Assembly: GCF_003258945.1 (NCBI RefSeq)
Contig: NZ_QLIX01000001.1
Coordinates: 496,001-560,000, forward strand
Reading direction: 5' to 3'
Length of the DNA stretch: 64,000 nt
Source: Roseicella frigidaeris
Lineage (GTDB): Bacteria > Pseudomonadota > Alphaproteobacteria > Acetobacterales > Acetobacteraceae
Under the pieces are notes generated by a model that saw only the letters and a program-made list of their open reading frames with translations, ran no database searches and had not been told where the DNA came from. Within the stretch, counting starts at the first letter, position 1, and each line of letters starts with the position of its first letter. Below, one piece after another: positions 18,721 to 27,047 of this stretch. Position numbers and translations under genes: made by a program.

Positions 18721-20097
18721 TCAGCGTGCGGCGCGGCGGGAGGTCTGCTGGGCCGCGGCCAGGTTGCGCAGGAGCTGGGTCGCCTGCTGCAACTGGAAAT
18801 CGGTCTCCGGCTTGGTGGGATCGAAGGCCGGCGCACCCTCGGGCGGCAGGCGGGTGACCTTCTCCACCACCCCGGCGGGCAGTTCGAGCTTCGGGATGGC
18901 GGCGCCGGCGGGCTGCTGCACGCCGCCCTCGTTGCGAAGCGCCTTGCGCAGATCCGCCTCGCGCTCGCGCGGGATGCCGGCCGTCGCCTGCTCGCGCTGC
19001 GCCAGCACCTCGATATCCGGCTCGATGCCCGTGGCCTGGATCGAGCGGCCGGAGGGCGTGTAGTAGCGCGCGGTGGTTAGGCGGATGGCGCCGTTGCCCG
19101 GGATGGGCATGACGGTCTGCACGCTGCCCTTGCCGAAGCTCTTGACGCCGAGCACCACCGCGCGGCGGTGGTCCTGCAGCGCGCCGGCGACGATCTCGGA
19201 GGCGGAGGCGGAGCCGCTGTTGATCAGCACGACGACCGGCAGGTCCTGCGCGATGTCGCCCGGCTTGGCGTTCCAGCGCTGCGCATCCTCCGGCCGGCGG
19301 GCGCGGGTGGAGACGATCTCGCCCTTGTCGAGGAACTCGTCGGAGACCTGCACCGCCTGGTCGAGCAGCCCGCCCGGGTTGTTGCGCAGGTCGAGCACCA
19401 GCCCCTTCAGCCCGTTCGGCGCCTGCTGGCGCAGCGTCTGCAGGGCGCGGCGCAGGTTCACGTCGGTCTGCTCGTTGAAGGAGGTCAGGCGGATATAGGC
19501 GACGTCGTTGCCTTCGAGGCGGGAGCGGACCACCTGCGGCCGGATCACCTCCCGCGTCAGGGACAACTCGATCGGCCGGTCGTTGCCCTCGCGCCGGATC
19601 GTGATCTTGATCGGCGTGCCGCGCTCGCCGCGCATCTGCTCGACCGCCTCCTGCAGGGTCAGGCCCTGCACGGAATTGCCGTTGAGATGCGTGATCAGGT
19701 CGCCCGACTTGACGCCGGCGCGGAAGGCCGGGGTTTCGTCGATCGGCGAGATGACCTTGATGTAGCCGTTCTCCTGCGTCACCTCGATGCCGAGGCCGCC
19801 GAACTCGCCGCGCGTCTGCACCTGCATGTCGCGGTAGGAGCGCTGGTTCAGGTAGGAGCTGTGCGGGTCGAGCCCGGTCAGCATGCCGTTGATGGCGTTT
19901 TCGACCGCCTCGCGGTCGTTGATCGGTTCGACATACTCGGCCCGGACGCGCTCGAAGACGTCGCCGAAGAGATTGAGCAGGCGGTAGGTGTCCGCCCGCC
20001 CGCCATCCTGCGCCATGGCCGCCACCATGGGCCCGACCACGACCCCGGCCGCGAAGGCCCCCGCCACCGCCGCCACCGTCCGAACCCTGCGCTTCAT
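18721..20097 (-). CDS. ctpA: Carboxyl-terminal processing protease, S41 family
   Basis: A 458-aa periplasmic serine protease. The signal peptide is at residues 1-30 (ending MVAAMAQ). A PDZ domain spans about 95-185 (GEFGGLGIEV, AGVKSGDLITHLNG). The S41 core includes KGLVLDLRNNPGGLL and the Ser-Lys dyad region GSASASEI (residues 295-302) with Lys323 in SFGKGSVQT. Such proteases trim envelope proteins and, with LytM factors such as EnvC, control peptidoglycan hydrolases. It sits between envC (90 nt upstream) and the deacetylase. The length is normal. Confidence 0.95.
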   Translation of the reverse strand: MKRRVRTVAAVAGAFAAGVVVGPMVAAMAQDGGRADTYRLLNLFGDVFERVRAEYVEPINDREAVENAINGMLTGLDPHSSYLNQRSYRDMQVQTRGEFGGLGIEVTQENGYIKVISPIDETPAFRAGVKSGDLITHLNGNSVQGLTLQEAVEQMRGERGTPIKITIRREGNDRPIELSLTREVIRPQVVRSRLEGNDVAYIRLTSFNEQTDVNLRRALQTLRQQAPNGLKGLVLDLRNNPGGLLDQAVQVSDEFLDKGEIVSTRARRPEDAQRWNAKPGDIAQDLPVVVLINSGSASASEIVAGALQDHRRAVVLGVKSFGKGSVQTVMPIPGNGAIRLTTARYYTPSGRSIQATGIEPDIEVLAQREQATAGIPREREADLRKALRNEGGVQQPAGAAIPKLELPAGVVEKVTRLPPEGAPAFDPTKPETDFQLQQATQLLRNLAAAQQTSRRAAR

Positions 20098-20186
20098 GTG
20101 GCCAACCTATGTCCTTGCGTTCCGGCCCGGTGGGCCCCTGCCACGTGTTCCAGCCTAGACTGCCCTAGCCGACGATCCTTGCCACC

Positions 20187-21653
20187 TCATCCCTTGGCGG
20201 CGAACCAATTCCGGGGGTCGATGGGCTGCCCTTTGCGGCGCAGCTCAAGATAGAGGGGCACCCGGCCGCCACCCTCCCCGGGGTTGGCGCCGTCCCCCAG
20301 CCGCCCGACCGGCTCTCCGGCCAGCACGCGCTGCCCCGGGGAGATGTCCAGCCGGTCGAGCCCGGCCAGGACGAAATGGTAGCCGTCCCCGCAATCCACA
20401 ATCAACAACAGCCCATAGCTGCGAAAGGCGGAGCCGAAAACCACCTTGCCGCTGCAGGGGCTGACCACCCGCGCGCCGGGAAGGGCGGCAAGCGTCATGC
20501 CGCGGGCCCGGTCGCCCTCGCCACCGGCGCCGAACTCCCGGCTCACCTGGCCGGCGACGGGCATTGGCCTGGCGCTCCGGCTGGCCGGGGGCGGCGCGAC
20601 GACGCGCGCGGCGGCCTCCTGCGCCCGTGCCCGGGCCGCCGCCTCCCGGGCCGCGGCCTCGCGGGCCACGTCGCGTGCCCGCGCCGCGGCCGCGGCCCGC
20701 GCCTCGGCCGCCTGCCGGGCCCGGGCCAGCGCCGCCTCGCGCGCCTTCTCCGCTGCCGCCTGGCGCGCCTCCTCCCGCTGCAGCCGGGCCAGGGCGTCCT
20801 CCAGGCTGCCGGCGCGGGCGGCGCTGTCCTGCGCCCGCCGGGCGGCCTCCTCCTCGGCCGTGCGGGCGGTGCTGCGCCGTCGCCGGGCCTCCTCCAGCTC
20901 CGCCTCCAGCGCCGCCGCCGCCTCCCGGGCCTCGAGGCCGGCGGCCCGCAGCGCCTCCGCCTCGGCCCGGGCCGCCTCCGCTCGGCGGGTGGCCTCGGCC
21001 GCGCTGGCCCGCAAGGCGGCCGCCTCCTGGCTCAACCCGCGCGAGACGCCCTGCAGGACCAGCAGGCCGCGCAGCGCGTCCTCCGGCGGCCCGGGAATGG
21101 CGAGCAGGGATTCCGCTGGCCAGAGGGCGAGGCGCAGCATGACCGGCAGGGCCGGCGCCAGCGCCGCGGCCCGCTGCTCGAGCTGCGACCGGGCCGCGGT
21201 GGAGGCCGCGGCGGCGGCGCGGGCGCGCGCCTCGACCTCGGCCAGGCGCTGCTCGGCGGCCTGGACGCGGCGGGCGGAGTCCACCCGGCGCTCCGCCAGC
21301 CGCCGCTCCTCGGCCGCGGCCGCGGCGGCGGCGCGGGCGGCGGCCTCGGCGGCCTCCTGCTCGGCGGCGGCGGTGCGCTGCGCCGCCTGCACCGATTGCG
21401 GCGTCGGCGGGGGAGGGGAGGGCTGGGCCAAGGCTGGCAGGGCCAAGCTTGGCAAGGTCAGGGCTGGGAGGGCGAGCAGGAGGCCGAGGCCGGCCCGCCG
21501 GCCGGGGCGCGGGAGCAGGCCGGCCAAACCGGCGGGGCGGGCGACGGCGGCGAGGCGGTGCGTCCAGCGCCACGGGCCGCGGCCGGACCCGGCCAGGCGG
21601 CGGTCCCGGCCGCGTCCGGCCGGCGCTCGGGGCGTCGGCCGGACGGTCGTCAC
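20187..21653 (-). CDS. envC: Murein hydrolase activator EnvC (LytM/M23 domain)
   Basis: The 488-aa exported protein activates septal N-acetylmuramoyl amidases in its Enterobacterial relative. A long basic leader precedes the hydrophobic signal LGLLLALPALTLPSLALPAL (about residues 55-75). Then comes a very Ala/Glu/Arg-rich coiled coil to about residue 350 and a C-terminal LytM domain with GARVVSPCSGKVVFG, YGLLLIVDCGDGYHFVLAGL and GEPVG. The zinc ligands of active M23 peptidases (HxxxD, HxH) are not all present, which fits an activator rather than an enzyme. The start is a GTG at 21653, 8 nt after gpmI, so translational coupling is likely. Confidence 0.9.
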   Translation of the reverse strand: MTTVRPTPRAPAGRGRDRRLAGSGRGPWRWTHRLAAVARPAGLAGLLPRPGRRAGLGLLLALPALTLPSLALPALAQPSPPPPTPQSVQAAQRTAAAEQEAAEAAARAAAAAAAEERRLAERRVDSARRVQAAEQRLAEVEARARAAAAASTAARSQLEQRAAALAPALPVMLRLALWPAESLLAIPGPPEDALRGLLVLQGVSRGLSQEAAALRASAAEATRRAEAARAEAEALRAAGLEAREAAAALEAELEEARRRRSTARTAEEEAARRAQDSAARAGSLEDALARLQREEARQAAAEKAREAALARARQAAEARAAAAARARDVAREAAAREAAARARAQEAAARVVAPPPASRSARPMPVAGQVSREFGAGGEGDRARGMTLAALPGARVVSPCSGKVVFGSAFRSYGLLLIVDCGDGYHFVLAGLDRLDISPGQRVLAGEPVGRLGDGANPGEGGGRVPLYLELRRKGQPIDPRNWFAAKG

Positions 21654-21660
21654 CGCCGGA

Positions 21661-23187
21661 TCATGCGAGCAGCGACCGGCCGGTCATCGCCTCGGGCTGC
21701 GGCAGCCCCATGAGGTGCAGCAGCGTCGGCGCCACATCGGCCAGCCTTCCCTCGCGCAGCGTCGCACCGGCGGGCGCGCCCGTCACGAAGACCGGCACCG
21801 GGTTGGTGGTATGGGCGGTGTGCGGCCCGCCGGTGGCGGGATCCTTCATCAGCTCGCAATTGCCGTGATCGGCGGTGACCAGCAGCGCGCCGCCCTGGGC
21901 CTTCACCGCCGCGGCGATGCGGCCGAGCCCGGCATCCACCGTCTCCACCGCCTTGATCGCGGCCGGCAGGCTGCCGGTATGGCCGACCATGTCGGGATTG
22001 GCGAAGTTCAGCACGATCAGGTCGTACTTGCCGGACTCGATCGCCGCGACCGCCTTCCCGGTCAGCTCGGGCGCCGACATCTCCGGCTGCAGGTCGTAGG
22101 TCGCCACCTTGGGGGAGGGGACCATGATGCGGTCCTCGCCGGGATAGGGCTTCTCCTCGCCGCCATTCAGGAAGTAGGTGACGTGCGGATACTTCTCCGT
22201 CTCCGCCATGCGGAGCTGGGTGCGGCCGGCGCGGGCGACCACCTCGCCCAGGATGTCGTGCAGCCGTTCCGGCGGGAAGAGGGTGCCGAGGAAGGCGGCG
22301 AGCTCGGTCGAATACTCCGTCATCCCGGCGGCGGCGGCGAAGCGGACCACGCGCTCGCGCGCGAACCCGTCGAAACCCGGGTCGAGCAGGGCGGTCAGGA
22401 TCTCCCGCACCCGGTCGGCGCGGAAGTTGAAGCAGAGCACGCCGTCGCCATCCTGCATGCCCTGGTAGTCGCCGATGGCGGTGGCGGGGACGAACTCGTC
22501 GGTGATGTCCTTCGCATGCGCCGCCTCGACCGCGGCGACCGGATCGGGCGCCTTGGCGCCCTTGGCCGAGACCATGACGTCATAGGCCTGGGAAACCCGC
22601 TCCCAGCGGTGGTCGCGGTCCATGGCGTAGTAGCGGCCGGTGACGGTGGCGACGCCGATGCCGGGCAGTCCCTCGATATCGGCGAGGAGGCGGCGGAGAT
22701 AGTCGGGCCCGGCCCGGGGCGGCGTGTCGCGGCCATCGGTGAAGCAGTGGATCGCCACCTTCACCCCGGCCGCCGCCAGCGCCTTCGCCAGCGCCGCGGC
22801 ATGGGCCTGGTGGCTGTGCACGCCGCCGGGCGAGACCAGGCCCATCAGGTGGCAGGTGCCGCCCGTGGCCTTGAGCGTGTCGATCAGCGCGGTCAGCGCC
22901 GGCAAGCGGGCGATCGAGCCGTCCTTCACCGCGGCATCGATCCGCGGCAGTTCCTGCATCACCACGCGGCCGGCGCCGAGATTGAGGTGCCCGACCTCGG
23001 AATTGCCCATCTGCCCGTCCGGCAGCCCGACATCATGCCCGGAGGTGTGCAGGAAGGCGTGCGGCCCGGCCTGCCAGAGCGCGTCGAAATGCGGCGTGCG
23101 GGCCTGGCGGACGGCATTGTCCGCCGGATCCTCGCGCCAGCCCCAGCCGTCCAGGATCATCAGCATGACGGGGCGCGGATGCGGCAT
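21661..23187 (-). CDS. gpmI: 2,3-bisphosphoglycerate-independent phosphoglycerate mutase
   Basis: The 508-aa alkaline-phosphatase-fold enzyme interconverts 3- and 2-phosphoglycerate using two manganese ions. The first metal site is MLMILDGWGW (Asp13). The phosphoserine nucleophile is Ser63 in GQMGNSEVGHLNLG. CFTDGRDTPP, NFRADRVREI and LLVTADHGNCE complete the active site. I chose the ATG at 23187 (MPHPRPVML), with GAGGAG 7 nt upstream (about 23195-23200). It is the first gene of the envelope cluster, and envC follows after 7 nt. Confidence 0.96.
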   Translation of the reverse strand: MPHPRPVMLMILDGWGWREDPADNAVRQARTPHFDALWQAGPHAFLHTSGHDVGLPDGQMGNSEVGHLNLGAGRVVMQELPRIDAAVKDGSIARLPALTALIDTLKATGGTCHLMGLVSPGGVHSHQAHAAALAKALAAAGVKVAIHCFTDGRDTPPRAGPDYLRRLLADIEGLPGIGVATVTGRYYAMDRDHRWERVSQAYDVMVSAKGAKAPDPVAAVEAAHAKDITDEFVPATAIGDYQGMQDGDGVLCFNFRADRVREILTALLDPGFDGFARERVVRFAAAAGMTEYSTELAAFLGTLFPPERLHDILGEVVARAGRTQLRMAETEKYPHVTYFLNGGEEKPYPGEDRIMVPSPKVATYDLQPEMSAPELTGKAVAAIESGKYDLIVLNFANPDMVGHTGSLPAAIKAVETVDAGLGRIAAAVKAQGGALLVTADHGNCELMKDPATGGPHTAHTTNPVPVFVTGAPAGATLREGRLADVAPTLLHLMGLPQPEAMTGRSLLA

Positions 23188-23312
23188 GAGAGGGCTCCTC
23201 GACTGGCATGGCCATACTGCGGGGGTCAGATGGGGGCAAGCCGGCGCCGGAACCACCCCGGTGCCCGGCCGTTGGCCCCGGGACCGCGCCCCATCACACG
23301 AGGAATGCCGCC

Positions 23313-23828
23313 ATGCCGGAGACCCGCAGCGATGCCGAGGCCAAGCGCAAGGTCTGGGCGATGATCAAGGACATCGCGGTCGCCATGATGGTGACCCAGG
23401 ACGGCGAGGGCCGCTTCCGCGCCCGGCCGATGCGCGCCGCCAACAGGGAGTTCGACGGCGTGCTCTGGTTCTTCGCCGCGGCCGATGGGAATGTCAGCAG
23501 CGAGGCGGCGCAGGACGAGCGCGTGCTGCTTGCCTATGCCGATCCGGATTCGCAGAATTACGTCTCGGTCTACGGCAAGGCCCGCACGCTGCGCGACCCG
23601 GAGCGGCAGAAGCAGCTCTGGGCCGAGCCGATGCGCGTCTGGTTCCCGGGCGGCGCCGAGGATCCGCGCATCACCCTCATCCGGGTCGAGTGCGAGGGCG
23701 CCGAGTACTGGGATTCGCCCTCCAGCACCCTCGTCCATGCCTATCGCTACCTGAAGGCCGTGACCACCGGGGAGCCGCCGAATCCCGGCAGCAACGACAA
23801 GGTGGACTTCACCAAGCAAGCCGGCTGA
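23313..23828 (+). CDS. Pyridoxamine 5'-phosphate oxidase-like / general stress protein 26 family
   Basis: A 171-aa split-barrel flavin-binding-type protein similar to Bacillus stress protein 26 homologues. Visible family blocks are KDIAVAMMVTQDGEGRFRARPM, FDGVLWFFAAADG and YVSVYGKARTLRD. Closely related proteins bind FMN or F420, but the ligand here is unproven. An AGGA lies 8-11 nt before the ATG at 23313. It is divergent from gpmI (125-nt gap) and convergent with the 3-hydroxyacyl-CoA dehydrogenase gene. Confidence 0.88.
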   Translation: MPETRSDAEAKRKVWAMIKDIAVAMMVTQDGEGRFRARPMRAANREFDGVLWFFAAADGNVSSEAAQDERVLLAYADPDSQNYVSVYGKARTLRDPERQKQLWAEPMRVWFPGGAEDPRITLIRVECEGAEYWDSPSSTLVHAYRYLKAVTTGEPPNPGSNDKVDFTKQAG

Positions 23829-23836
23829 GCCGGCGG

Positions 23837-23863
23837 GGGCGGCGCCTGGTCCGGGCGCCGCCC
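23837..23863. terminator. Bidirectional GC hairpin between convergent genes
   Basis: A perfect 10-bp stem (23837-23846 with 23854-23863) and a seven-base loop fill most of the 48-nt gap between two convergent stop codons. There is no T-run. Confidence 0.55.
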
Positions 23864-23876
23864 GCCTTGCACGGCC

Positions 23877-24755
23877 TCAGCGCGTCGGCGTCGGCGGGTT
23901 GGTGCTGTAGTCGTAGAAGCCCTTGCCGGATTTCCGGCCGAGCCAGCCCGCCTCGACATATTTCGCCAGCAGGGGGCAGGGCCGGTACTTCGGGTCGCCC
24001 AGCCCCTCATGCAGCACCTTGAGCACGCTGTAGAGCGTGTCGAGGCCAACGAAGTCGGAGAGCTCGAGCGGCCCCATCGGATGGTTGGCGCCGAGCTTCA
24101 TGCCGGCATCGATGGCGCGGACATCGCCGACGCCCTCCATCAGCGCGAAGATCGCCTCGTTCAGCATCGGGCAGAGGATGCGGTTGACGACGAAGGCCGG
24201 GTAGTCGGCCGCCGCCACCACCGTCTTGCCCATCCGCTCGGCCAGCGTCGTCACCGTGGCGACGGTCGCGTCCTCGGTCGCCAGGCCGCGGATCACCTCG
24301 ACCAGCTTCATCATCGGCACCGGGTTGAAGAAGTGCATGCCGACGAAGCGCCCCGGCCGGTCGGTCGCGGCGCCAAGGCGGGTGATGGGGATGGAGGAGG
24401 TGTTGGAGGCGAGCACTGCCTCGGGCTTCAGCTGCGGGCAGAGCGTGCCGAAGATCTTCTTCTTGATTTCCTCGTTCTCGGTCGCCGCCTCGATCACCAG
24501 GTCGCACTCGGCGAAGAGCTTGTAGTCGGTGCCGGCGGCGATCCGCCCCAGCGCCTCGCCCTTCGCCCCGGCCGGGATGCTGCCCTTCGATTCCTGGCGG
24601 TCCAGATTCTTGCCGATGGTGGCGAGCGCCTTGTCGAGCGCCGCCTGGTTGATGTCGACCAGCACCACCGGAACGCCCGACAGGGCCGCGACATGGGCGA
24701 TACCGTTGCCCATCAGGCCGGCGCCGATGACGCCGAGCTTCTTCACATCCGCCAT
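23877..24755 (-). CDS. hbd: 3-hydroxybutyryl-CoA (3-hydroxyacyl-CoA) dehydrogenase
   Basis: The 292-aa NAD-dependent enzyme oxidises 3-hydroxyacyl-CoA in fatty-acid or PHB-related metabolism. The N-terminal Rossmann motif is GVIGAGLMGNGIA (residues 8-20). VIEAATENEEIKKKIF, SNTSSIPITRL and GMHFFNPVPMMKLVEV (catalytic His) are diagnostic. The C-terminal domain has ADYPAFVVNRI and ANHPMGPLELSDFVGLD. The ATG at 24755 has GAGGTG upstream; an upstream in-frame ATG lacks that support. It lies downstream of etfBA, which would take the electrons from acyl-CoA dehydrogenases, but a terminator separates them. Confidence 0.95.
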   Translation of the reverse strand: MADVKKLGVIGAGLMGNGIAHVAALSGVPVVLVDINQAALDKALATIGKNLDRQESKGSIPAGAKGEALGRIAAGTDYKLFAECDLVIEAATENEEIKKKIFGTLCPQLKPEAVLASNTSSIPITRLGAATDRPGRFVGMHFFNPVPMMKLVEVIRGLATEDATVATVTTLAERMGKTVVAAADYPAFVVNRILCPMLNEAIFALMEGVGDVRAIDAGMKLGANHPMGPLELSDFVGLDTLYSVLKVLHEGLGDPKYRPCPLLAKYVEAGWLGRKSGKGFYDYSTNPPTPTR

Positions 24756-24803
24756 GATCTGCACCTCACGCAATGACAGGAGCCGCAAGGAAGGGGGGCG
24801 ACG

Positions 24804-24842
24804 AAAAAAGGGCCGCCGGACGCTGCTGGCGTCGGGCGGCCC
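24804..24842 (-). terminator. Intrinsic terminator after etfA
   Basis: Reading the minus strand, a 14-bp stem (24842-24829 with 24823-24810, one G-G mismatch) closes a five-base loop. Six T residues follow directly (24809-24804 as A on the plus strand). It starts 18 nt after the etfA stop. This is the best canonical terminator in the window and separates etfBA from the downstream dehydrogenase gene. Confidence 0.92.
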
Positions 24843-24860
24843 CCGGATCGGCGCGAGCGC

Positions 24861-25790
24861 CTACTTCTTGCCGAGCTCGGCCTCGAACTCCGGCATCAGC
24901 TTGAACAGGTCGCCGACCAGGCCGTAATCGGCCACCTGGAAGATCGGCGCCTCCTCGTCCTTGTTGATGGCGACGATGACCTTGCTGTCCTTCATGCCGG
25001 CCAGGTGCTGGATGGCGCCCGAGATGCCGACCGCGATGTAGAGGTCGGGGGCGACGATCTTGCCGGTCTGGCCGACCTGGTGGTCGTTCGGCGCATAGCC
25101 GGCATCGACCGCGGCGCGGGAGGCGCCGACCGCGGCGCCGAGCTTGTCGGCGACGCTCTCGATGATGTGGAAATTCTCCGCCGAGCCCATGGCGCGGCCG
25201 CCGGAGACGACGATGCGCGCCGCCGTCAGCTCCGGCCGCTCGCTCTTGACGATCTCGGCGCCGAGGAACTGCGACAGGCCGGGATCGTCCGCCGCCGGCG
25301 CCGCCTCGATCGGGGCGCTGCCGCCCTCGGCCGGGACGGGGTCGAAGCTGGCGGCGCGGACGGTGATGACCTTCTTCGGATCGGCCGACTTCACCGTCGC
25401 CAGGGCGTTCCCGGCATAGATGGGACGGACGAAGGTATCGGCATCCACCACGCCGGCGATGTCGGAGATCACTTGCACGTCGAGCAGCGCGGCGGCGCGC
25501 GGCATCACGTTCTTGCCCGCGGCCGAGGCCGGGGCCAGCAGGTGCGAGTAGTTGGGCGCGAGCGCGACCAGCAGCGCCGCGATCGGCTCCGCCAGCCCAT
25601 GCGCATACTGCTCGGCCTCGGACTGCAGCACCTTGGCGACGCCCGGCAGCTTGGCCGCCGCCTCGGCGGCCGCCTTCGGGCCGAGCACCAGGGCATGCAC
25701 CTCGCCGAGCTTCTCCGCCGCGGCCACCGTGCTGCGCGTCGGCTGCGTCACGGCCGCGCCGTCGTGGTCGACCAGAACCAGCACCGCCAT
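24861..25790 (-). CDS. etfA: Electron transfer flavoprotein alpha subunit
   Basis: A 309-aa FAD-binding subunit that, with EtfB, carries electrons from acyl-CoA dehydrogenases to ETF-quinone oxidoreductase. The N-terminal half has VLVLVDHDG and [21 protein letters not shown]. The C-terminal FAD domain holds [49 protein letters not shown] and the final [13 protein letters not shown]. The ATG at 25790 follows the etfB stop by 2 nt. The stop is 18 nt before a strong terminator. Confidence 0.97.
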   Translation of the reverse strand: MAVLVLVDHDGAAVTQPTRSTVAAAEKLGEVHALVLGPKAAAEAAAKLPGVAKVLQSEAEQYAHGLAEPIAALLVALAPNYSHLLAPASAAGKNVMPRAAALLDVQVISDIAGVVDADTFVRPIYAGNALATVKSADPKKVITVRAASFDPVPAEGGSAPIEAAPAADDPGLSQFLGAEIVKSERPELTAARIVVSGGRAMGSAENFHIIESVADKLGAAVGASRAAVDAGYAPNDHQVGQTGKIVAPDLYIAVGISGAIQHLAGMKDSKVIVAINKDEEAPIFQVADYGLVGDLFKLMPEFEAELGKK

Positions 25791-25792
25791 GA

Positions 25793-26542
25793 TCAGATCA
25801 CCTTCGCTTCGTTGCGCAGCTTCTCGACCAGCTCCTGCACGGAGCCGACCTTCTTGCCGGCCTGGCGCTTCGGCGGCTCCTCCACCTTCACCACGGAGAG
25901 GCGCGGCGTGACGTCGACGCCGAGATCGCCCGGCTTGACCGTCTCGATCGGCTTCTTGCGCGCCTTCATGATGTTCGGCAGCGAGGCGTAGCGCGGCTCG
26001 TTCAGCCGCAGGTCGGTGGTGACGATCGCCGGCAGCTTGAGCTGCAGGGTCTCGAGCCCGCCATCCACCTCGCGGGTGATCTTCAGCCCGCCATCGGCCG
26101 GCTCGATCTTCGAGATGTAGGTGCCCTGCGGCCAGCCGAGCAGCGCCGCCAGCATCTGGCCGGTGGCGTTCATGTCGTCGTCGATCGCCTGCTTGCCGAG
26201 GATGACGAGCTGCGGCTGCTCCTTCTCGACCACCGCCTTCAGCAGCTTGGCCACCGCGAGCGGCTCCAGCACGCCGTCGTGCTCGATCAGGATGCCGCGG
26301 TCGGCGCCCATGGCGAGCGCGGTGCGGATCTGCTCCTGGCAGGCCGCAGGCCCGGCGGAGACGGCGACGATCTCGGTCGCCACGCCTTTCTCCTTCAGGC
26401 GCACCGCTTCCTCGACCGCGATCTCGTCGAAGGGGTTCATCGACATCTTGACGTTCGCGGTCTCGACGCCCGTGCCATCCGCCTTGACGCGGACCTTCAC
26501 GTTGTAGTCGACCACCCGCTTGACCGGGACGAGGAGCTTCAT
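25793..26542 (-). CDS. etfB: Electron transfer flavoprotein beta subunit
   Basis: The 249-aa AMP-binding subunit of the ETF heterodimer. It opens [17 protein letters not shown]. The signature [20 protein letters not shown] and the adenine-nucleotide region [22 protein letters not shown] are intact. It is the first gene of an etfBA operon. The 219-nt gap upstream to the HIG1-type gene probably holds the promoter, but I find no convincing -35/-10 pair there. Confidence 0.97.
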   Translation of the reverse strand: MKLLVPVKRVVDYNVKVRVKADGTGVETANVKMSMNPFDEIAVEEAVRLKEKGVATEIVAVSAGPAACQEQIRTALAMGADRGILIEHDGVLEPLAVAKLLKAVVEKEQPQLVILGKQAIDDDMNATGQMLAALLGWPQGTYISKIEPADGGLKITREVDGGLETLQLKLPAIVTTDLRLNEPRYASLPNIMKARKKPIETVKPGDLGVDVTPRLSVVKVEEPPKRQAGKKVGSVQELVEKLRNEAKVI

Positions 26543-26761
26543 CGCCTCTGCCGTTTCCTAAGCGTTGTTGAGTGTCTCCCCGCGGCCCGCCGGCAGGCCG
26601 CAGGCTGGTCTCCCTGCGCATGGCGCAGCAGCGCCCGAGGGACGGTCACCCGCCCCGCGCAAACCCGCGGCAAAATAGGGCGGGCTGCCGCGCCGTGTCA
26701 AAACGCCGGTTGCCCGCCGGTCCCGCCTGCCCCTGGCGCCCCGGCCCGGGCCGGCAGGGGA

Positions 26762-26956
26762 TCAGTGCCGGGAGACGAGCAGCAGCAGGGCGAAGAGGGC
26801 GAGCGTGATGCCCTGCAGGATCACCCGCCAGCGCATCAGCATGTTGGACCGGCTCGCATTCCCGTCCGTCCGGGTGAGGCCGAGCATCCCGGCCAGCATC
26901 ACCCCGAGGGTGGCCAGCATGCCGATGCCGGTGAGGATGGTGAGGAGCGTCTTCAT
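26762..26956 (-). CDS. Twin-transmembrane HIG1-domain-type small protein
   Basis: A 64-aa protein with two predicted membrane helices (LLTILTGIGMLATLGVMLAG and ILQGITLALFALLLLV) joined by a polar loop GLTRTDGNASRSNMLMRWRV. The loop and length match bacterial HIG1-domain proteins, whose mitochondrial relatives tune cytochrome oxidase; the bacterial role is not established. The ATG at 26956 is preferred, and 26965 (MTPMKT) is possible. Neither has a clear ribosome-binding site. It is divergent from the MscS-type channel gene. Confidence 0.75.
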   Translation of the reverse strand: MKTLLTILTGIGMLATLGVMLAGMLGLTRTDGNASRSNMLMRWRVILQGITLALFALLLLVSRH

Positions 26957-27047
26957 GGGTGTCATCTAAAAGGGCGGCCGGAAAGCGCAATGCCGGGTCG
27001 CCGCCAGGCCCATCCCCTGCTCGCGGCGCTTGACCGGCGGGCCCGCC

